A stretch of 64,000 bases of DNA, from NCBI GenBank assembly GCA_036877525.1, contig JAZGTH010000019.1:656001-720000 (forward strand). Direction: 5' to 3'. The notes beneath the pieces are model-generated. The model did not search any database, was not told where the DNA came from, and worked only from the letters and a program-made list of their open reading frames with translations. The position numbers were made by a program, and so were the translations under genes. Origin of the DNA: Chromobotia macracanthus (Eukaryota > Chordata > Actinopteri > Cypriniformes > Botiidae). Numbering within the stretch: the stretch's first letter is position 1; each line of letters begins with the position of its first letter. Below are positions 10,723-20,876 of this stretch, piece by piece.

Positions 10723-11629
10723 TCTTTCCAGGATAAACGGAGAGTTGATAATAATGGTTTATAATAATTGTTTTATATAAAATTGTGGGGTCTGATGTTG
10801 TGACAAATGATAAAGAACCAAACGCCAAATGGAAAGACAAATGTTTCTGCATGTTTGATGTGTTATAAGCAACTTGACACTCTAGCCATTAAGTCAAACA
10901 ATCTGTTCACATTTTTAAAAGCATGTAGTTTGATCCAGCCTTTCTGAAAATACAATGTCAAATATTTATTAATATAAAAGGTTCTTTGAAATAGTGCTTT
11001 AAGAAAGATATGCTAACCCCTTCAAAAAACCATTGAATCATGCACTGATTAGCCTAGAATTAAGAAAGCTTTGTGAATGTACTGTCAGTTAAATCCATAA
11101 ATGTTATGCATATTCTAAATAAATGCATACTGTAAAAGTTAGCTTAAACTACTCATAGTGGATGTAGTAGAGTAGTGTAGTGTAGAGCACAATGCAATTG
11201 TCCCTTCTTCTATTCAGTTTCCACCTTACTATTCAGATGGGGAGATTTAGACAGCCAGAACAAGGACACTAAACGGTTACTTGAAAATGTTCATTTTAAG
11301 CATCTCTATTGCTTTCATGATGGCCTTCAAAGAAAATCTTAGAATTATGGTGCTTATTTAAAAAAATTAAAATATAAAGTGTTAGACTTCTCATTTTTAT
11401 GCAGGTTTTAGCACCCATTGTAACTAGTGGCAACATTTTAAAAAATTGTGAGCTCATTAAAAAAAGAAACTTTTGAAGATAACCATATCTTGTTTTTGCC
11501 TGCAATAGAAACAAAAAAATTACTTCTTTTAATTTTTCCTGCATTTTAATTTGATGCTGCATTTATAAATGACTTTATTAATACTGCTTTTCACAAATGA
11601 AATGAGGATTTAGGAAGCAAAAGAAATCA
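10723..11629. other. AT-rich spacer, no gene seen
   Basis: No coding or repeat signature found, apart from A/T homopolymers at 11420-11540. The sequence separates the minus-strand gypsy element from the 5'-truncated plus-strand one. No 5' LTR of the latter is present here. Confidence 0.5.
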
Positions 11630-11631
11630 AC

Positions 11632-12345
11632 GGTGCAGTCCCCATATCCATCCCACTCATGAACCCGCAACTGGCATATCTGGAGAAGTTTGCAAGGGTT
11701 ACATCCAAGTGCAAGGGTTTCCTACTGCAGTGCTCGTTGCTCGTGAGTCAACAATCCTCATTATACCCTACAGAGACTAGTCGTATTGCCTTTGTTTGTT
11801 CTCTGCTCACAGGTAAAGCACTGGACTGAGCCACTGCAGTATGGTAGGTCGATCACGCCAATTTCCCCACATTTAAGCAATTCCTCAAGCATTTCTGTGA
11901 GGTGTTTGAGCATCCCACTGAAGGAAGAAGCCCAGGTGAGCAATTACTCTCATTAACCCAGGGCAACCAATTTGCAGCAGAGTATGCCCTAAGCTTCCGA
12001 ACTCTGGCAGCCCAGACCGAATGGATCGATGACACGCTAAAGCTATTGTTCCGAAGACGCTTGAATCCGGAACTCCAGTCTGAATTGGCTTGCCGAGATG
12101 AGGGCAGAGACCTGGGTGAGTTAATTGATCTAACTATTCAACTGGATAATCTGATTCGTTCCAGACAAGCCTGCCATTTCTTACCATGCACTTTGAATAA
12201 CCTCAGTTCTCCAGTCGAACCTATGCAAGTGGGTTTTACTCGCCTGTCCCCTGATGAACGTTATCGGTGATGACAAGGGAATTTATGCCTTTACTGTGGG
12301 GCATCCGGTCACGTAAAATACAATTACCCTGTTAAACCCTCTAGT
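11632..12345 (+). pseudogene. gypsy B Gag
   Basis: Starting near 11632 the frame gives ARVTSKCKGFLLQCSLLV and then SRIAFVCSLLTGKALD followed by a TGA stop where a Trp is usual. After a frame change, a 122-codon frame (11902-12270) carries FEHPTEGRSPGEQLLSL, a long central stretch (LSFRTLAAQTEWIDD) and NPELQSELACRDEGRDL. The zinc knuckle follows at about 12286-12335 as CLYCGASGHVKYNYPV: the last cysteine of the CCHC motif is replaced by tyrosine. Gag would package element RNA. The start is truncated, so no initiator codon can be chosen. Confidence 0.85.
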
Positions 12346-12399
12346 CGTCAAGTTACTGCTAAACCAGGTATTACAGTGCCTGTGAACTAACCTATCAAG

Positions 12400-12800
12400 A
12401 CTTAATTATTAAAACATCTGCTTTAATTGATTGGTTCTGCAGGCAACTTTAGTCATTCAGTATAATATACTGAATGAGTTTTGTCATTCAGTATAATATA
12501 CCCCTTAAACCCTGTAACCCTGTAAGCGCTGGATGGGAGACCCACTCAGAGATGGGAGGATACAAGTAAGAGAGGAAGTGTGATTACAAATAAGTAACTT
12601 ACATTCAGAAACCATCAAGTTCTACGTCATTCAATCCCCGAATCATGCCATTGTGTTAAGTTTGCCTTGGCTACAGCTACATAACACTCAAATTTCCTGA
12701 ATGGAGTGAAATATCCTACAATGGGGTACTACGTGTTCCAAGAACTGTCTAACCCAAGTAACTTGCCCTGCTGAGGAGGTTTCCTGTTGCAAGGTGCCTA
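12400..12800 (+). pseudogene. gypsy B aspartic protease region
   Basis: At about 12412-12460 the reading TSALID is followed, only after a 2-nt frame slip, by GSAGNF and SHS. The catalytic Asp-Ser/Thr-Gly is therefore broken exactly at the active site. Further on, in other frames, come ETIKFYVIQSPNHAIV and LPWLQLHNTQIS, the block that follows the protease in this family. A 25-bp palindrome and a 19-bp direct repeat lie inside the domain at 12452-12501. Confidence 0.75.
12452..12501. repeat. palindrome plus direct repeat inside protease remnant
   Basis: Positions 12453-12477 form a perfect inverted repeat (11-bp arms, AAT centre). The 19 bp at 12452-12470 recur exactly at 12483-12501. This looks like a local duplication in the dead element. 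Confidence 0.9.
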
Positions 12801-13610
12801 TCCTGTCTAACCCTGGCATTCCCCCTGAGTACTCTGATCTGAGTGAGGCATTTAGTAAGCAAAAATCTTCCCAACTCCCTGCACAGCGTTCAGGTGATTG
12901 CGCTATAGAACTAATTCTTGGTACTGTTCCCCCTAAGGGGAGAATTTTTCCCTTATTCAAGCCCGAATATATTGAGGAAGAACTCAGTAAAGGTTTTATC
13001 AGACCTTCAAATTCCCTTGCCTCTGCCGACTTTTTTTTGTTAAGAAGAAGGACAGAGGTTTAAGACCCTTTATTGACTATAGAGGCATCAGTGATGTAAC
13101 TGTAAAATTCTGATACCCTCTTCCCTTAGTTCCAGCAGCGTTAGAACAGTTAAGACAAACCAGAAACTACACCAAACTCGATCTTCGAAACGCCTATAAT
13201 CTAATACGCATTCAAGAGGGAGACAAGTGGAAAACAGTATTTTCAACATCTAGTGGTCATTACGAATATTTAGTCTTCCAGTCTTTTGTGAACAATATTT
13301 ACCAAGACATGTCAGAAAAGTGGGTTATTGTTTACATTGACAACATCTTAATATATTCCAACTCCCTAGAGGAACATGTTAGGCATGTCAGGTCAGTCCT
13401 TAAGCACTTAATTCAATTCCAGTTATATGCCAAGGAGGAGAAGTGTGAATTCCATCAGACCAGCACCTCCTTCCTAGGATACATTATAAGTCATGAGGAA
13501 GTAGCCATAGATGAGAAGAAGGTCCTGAGTGGCCTCGACCCCGTACAGTACGAGAATTACAAAGGTTCGTTGGTTTTGCCAACTTCTATCGAAGATTTAT
13601 ACAAGGATTT
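12800..13610 (+). pseudogene. gypsy B reverse transcriptase
   Basis: The frame opens with GIPPEYSDLSEAFSKQKS, GDCAIELILGTVPPKGRIFP and EELSKGFIRPSNS. A run of eight T at 13031-13038 shifts the frame at the conserved 'FFVKKKDRGLRP' block. An in-frame TGA follows in VKF-stop-YPLPLVP near 13112. The palm continues with YTKLDLRNAYNLIRI and SGHYEYLV, then jumps directly to FQSFVNN, so about 11 residues including the F-G-L loop are deleted. The catalytic box is YIDN at about 13333-13344, where active enzymes have YIDD, so one catalytic Asp is lost. The thumb region HQTSTSFLGYIIS is readable to about 13530. Confidence 0.9.
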
Positions 13611-14085
13611 AGCTCTGTAGCAGCACTATTGACAGCCCTAAGTAAGCGACAAAACTCCAAACTTTCTTGGTCCCCAGAAACTCTCCAAGCCTTTAGAGAT
13701 CTTAAAACTCGATTTACCTCAGCCCCAAATCTAAAACCAGTAGATTTTAGATTTTAAAATCCAAATCCCAATCGCCCATTCATCGTGGAGGTGGATGCCT
13801 CTAACACAGGTAGGGGCCGTTCTATCTCAACATCATGGTACTCCTGCCAAAATATTTCCATGTGCTTTCTTTTCCAGAAAACTATCATCAGCAGAGCAAA
13901 ACTATGATGTGGGCAATAGAGAACTCTTAGCAATAAAATTGGCACTAGAAGAATGGCGACATTGGCTGGAGGGAGCGATTTATCCTTTTACCGTACTCAC
14001 TGACCACAAGAATCTAGAATACTTACAATCAGCTAAGAGATTCAATCCCATAAAACATAATTACAGAAATCACAAATTATAATAA
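13610..14085 (+). pseudogene. gypsy B RNase H domain
   Basis: After a broken connection segment (LSWSPETLQAFRDLKT near 13665-13710), the RNase H signature appears as PFIVEVDASNTG near 13775-13808. It continues after a 1-nt frameshift as VGAVLSQHHGTP. The 95-codon frame 13795-14082 carries NYDVGNRELLAIKLALEEWR (catalytic Glu) and FTVLTDHKNLEYL (second Asp). The catalytic residues are therefore all present, in two frames. This domain removes element RNA from RNA-DNA hybrids during reverse transcription. Confidence 0.85.
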
Positions 14086-14919
14086 CAACGAGCCACAACC
14101 CACTGAATGTCGATCATCTCTCTGTCCCTGAAACACTGAGAGGAAGGTTAATAACTCAAGTTCATGAAACCCCGAGCTCTGGTCATCCAGGAATTACTGC
14201 CACCATTGAACTGTTACACAATTGATTCTGGTGGCCTACATTACCCACAGACACTATTCAGTATATCAAGAACTGCAATAATTGCCAAACCTCAAAAATC
14301 CCAAGACAGTTACCTGCAGGTTTACTACAGCCCCTTCCCATACCACAAAGACCCTGGTCACACATCGCAAATGATTTCACCACTGATCTGCCCAATTCTA
14401 ATGGTAACATTACTATTCTGATCATTGTAGACCTTTTCCAAGGCCTGTCGTTTGCTTCCTTTACCCAAGCTCCCCATGGCTTTTGAAACAGCAGAACTGT
14501 TATGTAATTAAGTTTTTCGATTCTACTGCCAACAGAAACAAAATTTCTGGAGTCGATTTCTCATGTTGGTGGAATACGTACAAAACTCCTTGGTGAAACC
14601 AGCTACAGGAATTACTCATTTCCAATGCATACTAGGATACCAGCCACCACTCTTCTTGTGGCCAGGTGAACCTACTAATCTGCCTTCTGTCACGGATTGC
14701 CTACAGAGGAATGAGGAAGTGTGGGACAGGGCACATACACATCTCCTACATGCTGTGCGACGACAGACTAAACAGGTCAATCGGAGGCGACGGACAGCAC
14801 ACTCTACACTCCAGGTCAATGGGTCTGGCTGTCTACTAGAGATCTACGCCTCAGATTACCTTGCCGTAAACTCAGTCCCAGATGAGTCCCACCCAACTCA
14901 GTCCCCACCCATATTGCTC
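14085..14919 (+). pseudogene. gypsy B integrase, core deleted
   Basis: At about 14160-14310 broken frames give the H2C2 zinc region (SGHPGITATIELL, FWWPTLP, CNNCQTSK). PQRPWSHIANDFTTDLP follows near 14350-14395 with the first catalytic Asp. Sequence then jumps from FRFY (about 14520) to WSRFLMLVEYVQNSLVKP at 14554-14598, so the second Asp and the catalytic Glu are missing. The C-terminal QCILGYQPPLF and HLLHAVRRQT are readable to about 14790. The domain cannot have been active in this copy. Confidence 0.85.
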
Positions 14920-15338
14920 TGTTACAGAGGAGGCCCCGGGCCGCTTCCTCCAAACCACCAGAGGGAACCTTCTCCCGTATACTAAGTTACTTCTGGACTA
15001 CATTTCCCATAGGGATGGATTCCTGGGACTGATTACCACGGCCACCTGTTTCTTGTTAACTCTTGTATATAAACCTTTATGTTTCCTTCGTTCAGGTCTT
15101 GTTTTGCCATGGCTAACAATTCCAAGCGTTTTTCCAGTATTGCTGTTTTGTGTATAACTCTTGATTGTCTCCTGTTTACTGATTGTCAGCTGCCTGTCTC
15201 AACCCCTGCCTGTTTATTGGATTACGATTTTGCTCTGCTTCTGTTGTTACTGTTTGCCGGTTCCGACCTTTGCTGTTTATTTACCGTTTTCTAATAAAGC
15301 CTTCAAATGGATCGACACACCTCTGACTCACCATTACA
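14920..15338 (+). repeat. 3' LTR, gypsy family B
   Basis: 419 bp from TGTTACAGAGGAGG to CACCATTACA. It shares with the solo LTR at 8083-8512 the start, 'accagagggaac', 'ggactacatttcccatag', 'ggccacctgtt', 'gtatataaacct' (TATA-like box at about 15066), 'ttattggattacgattttgc' and 'taataaagcc' near 15291-15300 (polyadenylation signal). With no 5' LTR, LTR-LTR divergence cannot date this copy. Confidence 0.85.
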
Positions 15339-16595
15339 ACTGGATATCAATGATATGTAATGAATCAGAAAATTAAAAAGTAATCATTAATAAAACCAGT
15401 ATAACAAAGGGAGAAGTGTTACTGGTGTAGCTGTATAGTAAACCCACTAAAATAATTTACATTATGAGCTCCATATAAGAGTATAAATAAGAGGAATTAT
15501 AAGAGGAATTATATGTGTTTAAAGAAATATGTAAAGCAATGTGAGAAAAAGAACTGGAAAGAAATGAGAAAGGGATGCGGAAAAAAGAAAGCATGTGCAG
15601 AAAGAGATAGAAGAGAGATAGAGCTATAATCATAAGAGAATATACAAGGATAAATGACTCTGTACATCACCTGTTGCTAAGTGATGATGAACGACAGCCC
15701 TCAACAGACCCATCATCCTCAAAGCATTACATTGTTTTTCTGAAGTGACATCAACACAAATACCAAGAGCAAGCCTGTATACGACTAAAATCTGTGATGT
15801 ACAGCCTCATGAAACAGAGTGTATAAAATATTTGTACATTTCATTCACTTCTCTGTCTGGTTTAATGTGCAGTCAATCATCAAAATCAGCCCTTTTGAAG
15901 CCCTTACCTAACAGAGAGAAAAACTAAGCTTACTGGAAGGTTACATCCAAATTGACACAATAGCCGCACTTTTATTTACTTTGGTTGAATTATGCTTTTA
16001 AAAAAGGACATGTTGACATTTCAAGGAAGTACAGAATGTATATATTTCATTAAGTACTCTCTGATGTGTGCTTGCTTATTTGTTAGGCTGATGTAAAAAA
16101 AAAACACACATTTATAACAACATTAAAATGTGTTAGGCCTTTGTAATTACACACTTCAGCTATTTGCTGGTGTAGTTCACTTCTGCTGTAACTATTGCAA
16201 AGAGAATTAAGAGAGAAAACAAACAGAGAACCTCCATGCATTATTGATTTGCAAAAAAAACTCACACTGGCTCTACTGCTCAGAAACAACTGCATTTGTC
16301 CAATTGAATAGGACTGAAATAATATTTAGGACTATGTGCAGTACTTCCAATGTCCACATAAAACAAAGGAGGAAAGAATTTGATTTTTTATGAACAATCA
16401 TAGGCCACAATAGGCCTATTAAGTCATATATGTTTTAGTTTTAACAATCAATGAATAATTTATCTCTTCAAATACCACACAGACTCAGCAAGAAACAAGA
16501 AACAGTAAGAAGTAAGAATTATTCATATTCTGCATTTGGTATAAGCATTAAGCAAAAGAATAATAGTAATTTAATTAGAGATCAGAAAATATAGG
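15339..16595. other. AT-rich spacer, no gene seen
   Basis: Purine-rich stretches at 15480-15620 and short frames only. Nothing recognised between the gypsy LTR and the DIRS left terminus. Confidence 0.5.
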
Positions 16596-16620
16596 TTTCC
16601 TTTCGAGGGAACTCGACGCT
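16596..16620 (+). repeat. DIRS left inverted terminus
   Basis: Contains CGAGGGAACTCGACGCT. Its reverse complement is at 19054-19079; 22 bp are identical. Confidence 0.85.
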
Positions 16621-16848
16621 CCATCAGCTTCAGGCACACCCGAGTCTGAACACTTGTAAAATCAGGCCTATTTATAGGCAGGTCAGCGTCATGTGACGTA
16701 GCATTGCACGCCACAAACCCTTTTAAAGGCACCTGCAAAATACATCATCAGCTTCTTGTCTTCAGGAAAACTGTTTGTCTGCACATTAGTCAGGTCAAGA
16801 TATGAGCGCTAGGAAGCAGCTAGAAAAAGAGAAAATATATATATTTAG

Positions 16849-16878
16849 TTATAGTTTTAAACTAAATTAAAACTATAA
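16849..16878. repeat. AT-rich hairpin in DIRS leader
   Basis: Perfect 11-bp inverted repeat (TTATAGTTTTA / TAAAACTATAA) with an 8-nt spacer inside the DIRS left region. Confidence 0.8.
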
Positions 16879-17239
16879 AATATATAGTTTTAATAAGTGT
16901 GTGCTACCCTTTCCATGTTACATCACGGAGGGTGACACACACGATATATGTATATTTTGTTTGGGAGCGGAGCATGCTTTCTTGAGAGAGCTGACTACCC
17001 TCCATGTATATTGCTTCCGCTAAATATACTCCACTCCCGCCTCGCTCTCTTTAATTCAGATGGGAGCCGCGAAGTTGCACCTCGCGGGTTGAGTCTGCAC
17101 TCGTGGGGTTCGCAGCATGATTGACGGGCTACGCCCTTTCTCTCACGCTCTCCACCGAATTGAACGAGCGCACGCTGCCCATGCGTCAATGTAATATAGG
17201 TACATATATACAATGCCCATATATGAACCCTATTAGAAA

Positions 17240-17998
17240 TTGGAACAATTCCCTATACTGATATATAAATCTATACTAAAAATCTGTATACACATGCGGA
17301 TGCAGTTCAAGAAGCTCCTCCCTTGCCAAGGCCAGTTAGCTGCAGCGTCAGGTGGTCCATCCACCTCTTCTTTTAAGTCTTCTGTCTACTGGCAGCAGCA
17401 GAAAGCCAGTGGTTGGGCAGCACATGCAGGCCTCGCAGCCCAAGAGGAAGTTCTGAGGATCATACTTTTCTCAAAGGCTGCAATGAACACCTGGCGCCAG
17501 CAGTACTATACTATATCTGTCCCATCTTCTCTCTTTCATGTACAGATACCTCCTGCCAGTTCCCTAAATCAGAAGACTGGACAGGTAGAGAGGATGATAC
17601 CTCTCTCGGATTTCCTGGCAGCATAGAAACTTCTGCCCAGTTCCACTGTTGACTACAACATACAGAAGGTACAGAATTCAGTTTGCCTCCTGTCCCCCTC
17701 GCTTCAATAGCATCTTGCAGACTATAGAATTAGGAGAGCAGCACCTAGTGTTGGCCAAAGAGCTTAAGACTCTGTTGGACAAAGGGGCTATAGAATGCAT
17801 TCCTCCTCACATGAGGGATCTGGGCCTTTACAGCCAATGTTTTATAGTTCCCAAGAAGGACGGGGCTGCGTCCAATTCTAGATTTGCGTCACTTGAATCA
17901 ATCTCTGAGGAGATGCAGATTCAAGATGTTAAGACGCCCAAGCAGATCGTGTCAAATTCAGCCTGAGGGCTAGTTTGTCACATTAGATCTGAAGGATA
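17240..17998 (+). pseudogene. DIRS Gag end and reverse transcriptase start
   Basis: The first part (17240-17626) is a 128-codon frame with no motif I can name. It lies where the end of DIRS Gag and the linker to RT would be. From 17660 the RT N-terminal region is clear: RRYRIQFASCPPRFN, LAKELKTLLDKGAIECIPP and LGLYSQCFIVPKKDGA. The conserved 'LRPILDLR' that should follow is missing, and after a stop and frame change the reading VTLDLKDTYI marks the first palm Asp region. The sequence then breaks off near 18000 into an AAAACAAAATT filler. The catalytic Asp pair is not present. The enzyme would have made a circular DNA intermediate from element RNA. Confidence 0.72.
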
Positions 17999-18064
17999 CT
18001 TACATCTGCCTACTGCATATGAGATTGTTTCAAACTAAATAAAACAAAATTAACAAAATTGCAT

Positions 18065-18234
18065 TTCATCTCAAAATCCATCTGTTAAGGATGGTAACGT
18101 AAGGATGGTAAGGACGCGCTGAGGGCTTCGTACCTTTTCTGTGTGTCTCATACCCTGGTTTCTCATCTTGAGTCCCATTCTTGGCTAAGGAAAAATGTGT
18201 TTCATCCCAAAATCCATCCGTTAAGGATGGTAAG
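18065..18234 (+). repeat. internal direct repeat in DIRS element
   Basis: A 34-bp block (TTCATCTCAAAATCCATC...) at 18065-18098 recurs at 18201-18234 with three mismatches. A third partial copy of AAGGATGGTAAG lies at 18101-18112. The repeats lie upstream of the recombinase remnant and suggest slippage or duplication during internal deletion. Confidence 0.8.
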
Positions 18235-18269
18235 GGTTATGCGCCGATGTATGCCCTGACGTGGCAGCT

Positions 18270-18945
18270 CTTTGTGTTGTGGTGTGGGTGACACCATATT
18301 GACCCAGTTCACTGCCCTGTTGGTTCAGTGGTGGAGTTCCTTCAAGAATGCCTCTCTAAAGGGATCAATGGAGCCTGTCAATGGAGCCTCTATTGGGAGA
18401 CACCCCCAGGTGTCTTGTTTTCTGCATGTTTTCTTGGATTTTGCCCCGGCTTTGTTAAAGCCATTTTGCACCCTAGACCAGATTATATTACCCAAGGTTC
18501 CTGCTGCAGCTGGTCACCCAGTGGTGACCAAGCCCTGGTCAAGCCTTCTGTTCTTCGCCATTTGATTCGCCGGAGAGGCTTCATTCATTGTGTCCAATTA
18601 AAGCCCTAAGGATCTATGTCCACCGCTCAGGCCAGTGGCGTAAGACCTCTGAGCTCTTAATCTGTTTGTTGGCCGCAACCAAGGTAATATGGTCACAAAA
18701 CAGTGCATATCTCGCTGGATCACAGATGCTATTACCCTGGCCTATGAGGCCTGTGACCTTGTGTCACCTTTGGGCATTAGAGCCCATTCTACCAGGGGTG
18801 TAGCATCATCTAAGACTCTGTCAAGGGGAGCATCCCTAAGTGATATTTGTGCTGCGGCAGGCTGGTCCTCTCCACACACATTTATTAGATTTTACAGTTT
18901 AGACTTGAACTCAACTCCAAGCGCTCAGGTCTTCCTGAGCTGACA
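18270..18945 (+). pseudogene. DIRS tyrosine recombinase
   Basis: The N-terminal core-binding part is visible in shifted frames at 18290-18470 (VEFLQECLSKG, SIGRHPQVSCFLHVF). The catalytic part follows: CPIKALRIYVHRSGQWRKTS at about 18590-18650, then an 84-codon frame with CISRWITDAITLAYEACD, GIRAHSTRG (the H-x-x-R motif) and AAGWSSPHTFIRFYSLD (the nucleophilic Tyr in RFY). The segment holding the first catalytic Arg is not seen between about 18480 and 18580, so it looks deleted. The enzyme joins DIRS circles into the genome without target duplication. This copy is frameshifted at least twice. Confidence 0.82.
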
Positions 18946-19053
18946 AGTCTAAATCTGCTCCTGTGCTCTGTGCCAATGTTTCACAGCATTTGGGACAGGC
19001 CTTCCCTCACTGTGGCGTAGTGGGTATAATTCCCCATAGCGTGTAGCTGACAC

Positions 19054-19079
19054 AGCGTCGAGTTCCCTCGAAAGGGAAC
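19054..19079 (-). repeat. DIRS right inverted terminus
   Basis: Reverse complement of the left terminus. It contains its own small hairpin, GTTCCCT-CGAA-AGGGAAC (19062-19079), and is followed by GTTCCCTGAGATGGGGAAT at 19103-19121. Confidence 0.85.
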
Positions 19080-19140
19080 ATCTCAGGTTGCGTATGTAAC
19101 CCTGTTCCCTGAGATGGGGAATGAGGCGCTGTGTCACTTC

Positions 19141-20511
19141 GCCTTATCTCAGGCGAGACTGAGTTTTACTGCTCTACTATTTCCTAAAACTGCATGCCAG
19201 ATCACATTAGCTGTTTCAGAAACTGTACAGGAGATGAAAAGCTGTAAAACTTTGTAAATGCAAAAATGTGTCAGGGGCAAGTCAATTGTTTCCCCAGGAT
19301 AATTAAAAGTAAGCTGTGGTCTAGAGTGGATGTGTTTCATGGTTAGGCACCTGTCAAGATCTAGTGTCTCATAAAGTAGAGTTATATAAACCCAGCTTCT
19401 GTAGGAGACATTGAGCCCTGCCTGTGATGAAATGTGTGACTAGCTGCACAGGTTTTGCTTAGAAATGCACAACGGGGAAAAGATTCGCTGGTAGATACTG
19501 TACTTAGACAGTTCTGGCCTTAATTTTTCCTGGGTGGGCATGCAAATGTTTCTCACTTGTGAAAATGTGTGAGCCACACAGAAACATTCAATCCTATATA
19601 AATAAATAAATAAAAAGGAAAAAGAAATTAACAAATATGGGTAACATTAAGCACATGCCCGTTCAGACACAATATTGACCGGTCAGGTCTGGCCTGCAGT
19701 CTGAGTTCAAATCCGTATGCCAGAGGTGTTCAGTGGGGTTTATGTTTGGGCTTTGTGCAGGCCAGTCCAGTTCTTCTAGACCAGACTGATTAAATCATTT
19801 TGTTACCGACATTGCTTTATGCACAGGGACACTGACAATCAGAATTGTTGTCTAAGGAGATTGCATGATGGTATGCTTTATTTCATGCACCTGCTATTAA
19901 TGGGTGTAACTGAAATAGCCAAACCAAGTAATCAGTAGGGTGTGTCTTCAGTGTGACACACCTCAGTGTTTTTTCTTAATTCATTAGCACAGTTTTCACA
20001 TTGTATTGCATTGATGCACTAGTTCAACAGTGGATCCATCAGTGCTCTAGACAGTTAAGCTCTGCAAAGGATTTCCTCAATATACATAATACACAATCTC
20101 AGATCTGTACTGTGCTCATATCTTACCTATCAGGAAACCCTTGCATAAATTGCATGTAAATTTGTGTCAAAGAAGTGAAAAAAAAAGTTTTTAGCTGACA
20201 TTTTGACAGTAGTTTTCTTATCTTAATTCTTTGAGGGTTATCTGTCAGTCATATGTTCTCAGGTGCTAAGGGTGGGACTAGTTCTCTTGTATTGGTTAAA
20301 TGCCATTTTTTATGTCCCAGTACTGCCTAAAGACAGACTTCTTATTTTTCCAACTTAAATCACATGTTATCCCCCACTGACTCTCTGATAAAAATAGACC
20401 TTCTAGACTATTTGGGAAATGCAAACAAAATTGGTAGCATGCTGAGTGTTGTTGTACCACTGTAAAATTGTATTTTATTTTATAATTTATTTTAATAACA
20501 ATTTATAATTT
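19141..20511. other. unique sequence, no gene seen
   Basis: No domain, RNA or clear repeat recognised. The segment 19660-19800 ('gaccggtcaggtctggcctg', 'ccagtccagttcttctagac') resembles pieces of old DNA-transposon copies, but I cannot assign it. Confidence 0.4.
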
Positions 20512-20876
20512 TGTCACATTTATGGTCTGTTTAGTTGTTTTTCGTTTCTTATGTTAATTTGAGTTATTCTCTTTAATATTTTTTTAGTTCTTAGAGTCAT
20601 CATTAATTAGTTGTTTAATAACTTGTTAGTCTTCTTGGTTACCGTCTCCTTTGTTATGTTCCTCTTTCGGTTCATTGGTAACTGGTTAGTGCTCCACCTG
20701 TGCCCTGTTAAGTTCTGTGTATTTATACTCCTTGTTTAGTTCCATTCCTTGTTGATTCTTGTCTTTGGTTTTGTGTGCTGGTGTGTAGTACTTTGTTGTT
20801 ACTGAAATTATCTTTTAAAGTACATTTTGATATTGCCTTCATGCGCCTTCTTAGAAATGTACCTTATAGCACCATT
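20512..20876 (+). repeat. possible solo LTR, degenerate
   Basis: Begins TGTCACATTTATGG, contains 'ccacctgtgccctgttaag', 'tgtatttatactccttgttt' and 'cttgtctttggttttgtgtg', and ends 'gcaccattata'. The layout (TG start, TATTTATAC promoter-like box, T-rich leader, near-CATTACA end) is typical of fish LTRs. Termini are decayed and no target duplication was found. Confidence 0.38.

Larger units (their letters stand above)
11630..15338 (+). mobile_element. Ty3/gypsy LTR retrotransposon, family B, 5'-truncated
   Basis: On the plus strand the order is gag (11632-12345), protease (12400-12800), reverse transcriptase (12800-13610), RNase H (13610-14085), integrase (14085-14919) and a 3' LTR (14920-15338). 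The 5' LTR and the first part of gag are missing. The copy is dead: there are stops at several places, a 2-nt loss in the protease active site, the RT catalytic Asp is changed, and about half of integrase is deleted. Its LTR matches the solo LTR at 8083-8512. It is oriented opposite to the family A element 1 kb upstream. Confidence 0.9.
16596..19079 (+). mobile_element. DIRS-type tyrosine-recombinase retrotransposon, internally deleted
   Basis: Inverted termini of about 25 bp (22 identical) at 16596-16620 and 19054-19079 bound the element. Inside, in order, are a CpG-rich leader (about 16920-17180), Gag/RT remnants (17240-17998) and a tyrosine recombinase remnant (18270-18945). The RT palm with its catalytic box and the whole RNase H are missing. 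The right terminus is followed by GTTCCCTGAGATGGGGAATG and GGCGCTGTGTCAC, which look like the internal complementary region or outer end seen in fish DIRS elements, so the true right boundary may lie near 19140. No target duplication is expected for this class. Confidence 0.82.
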
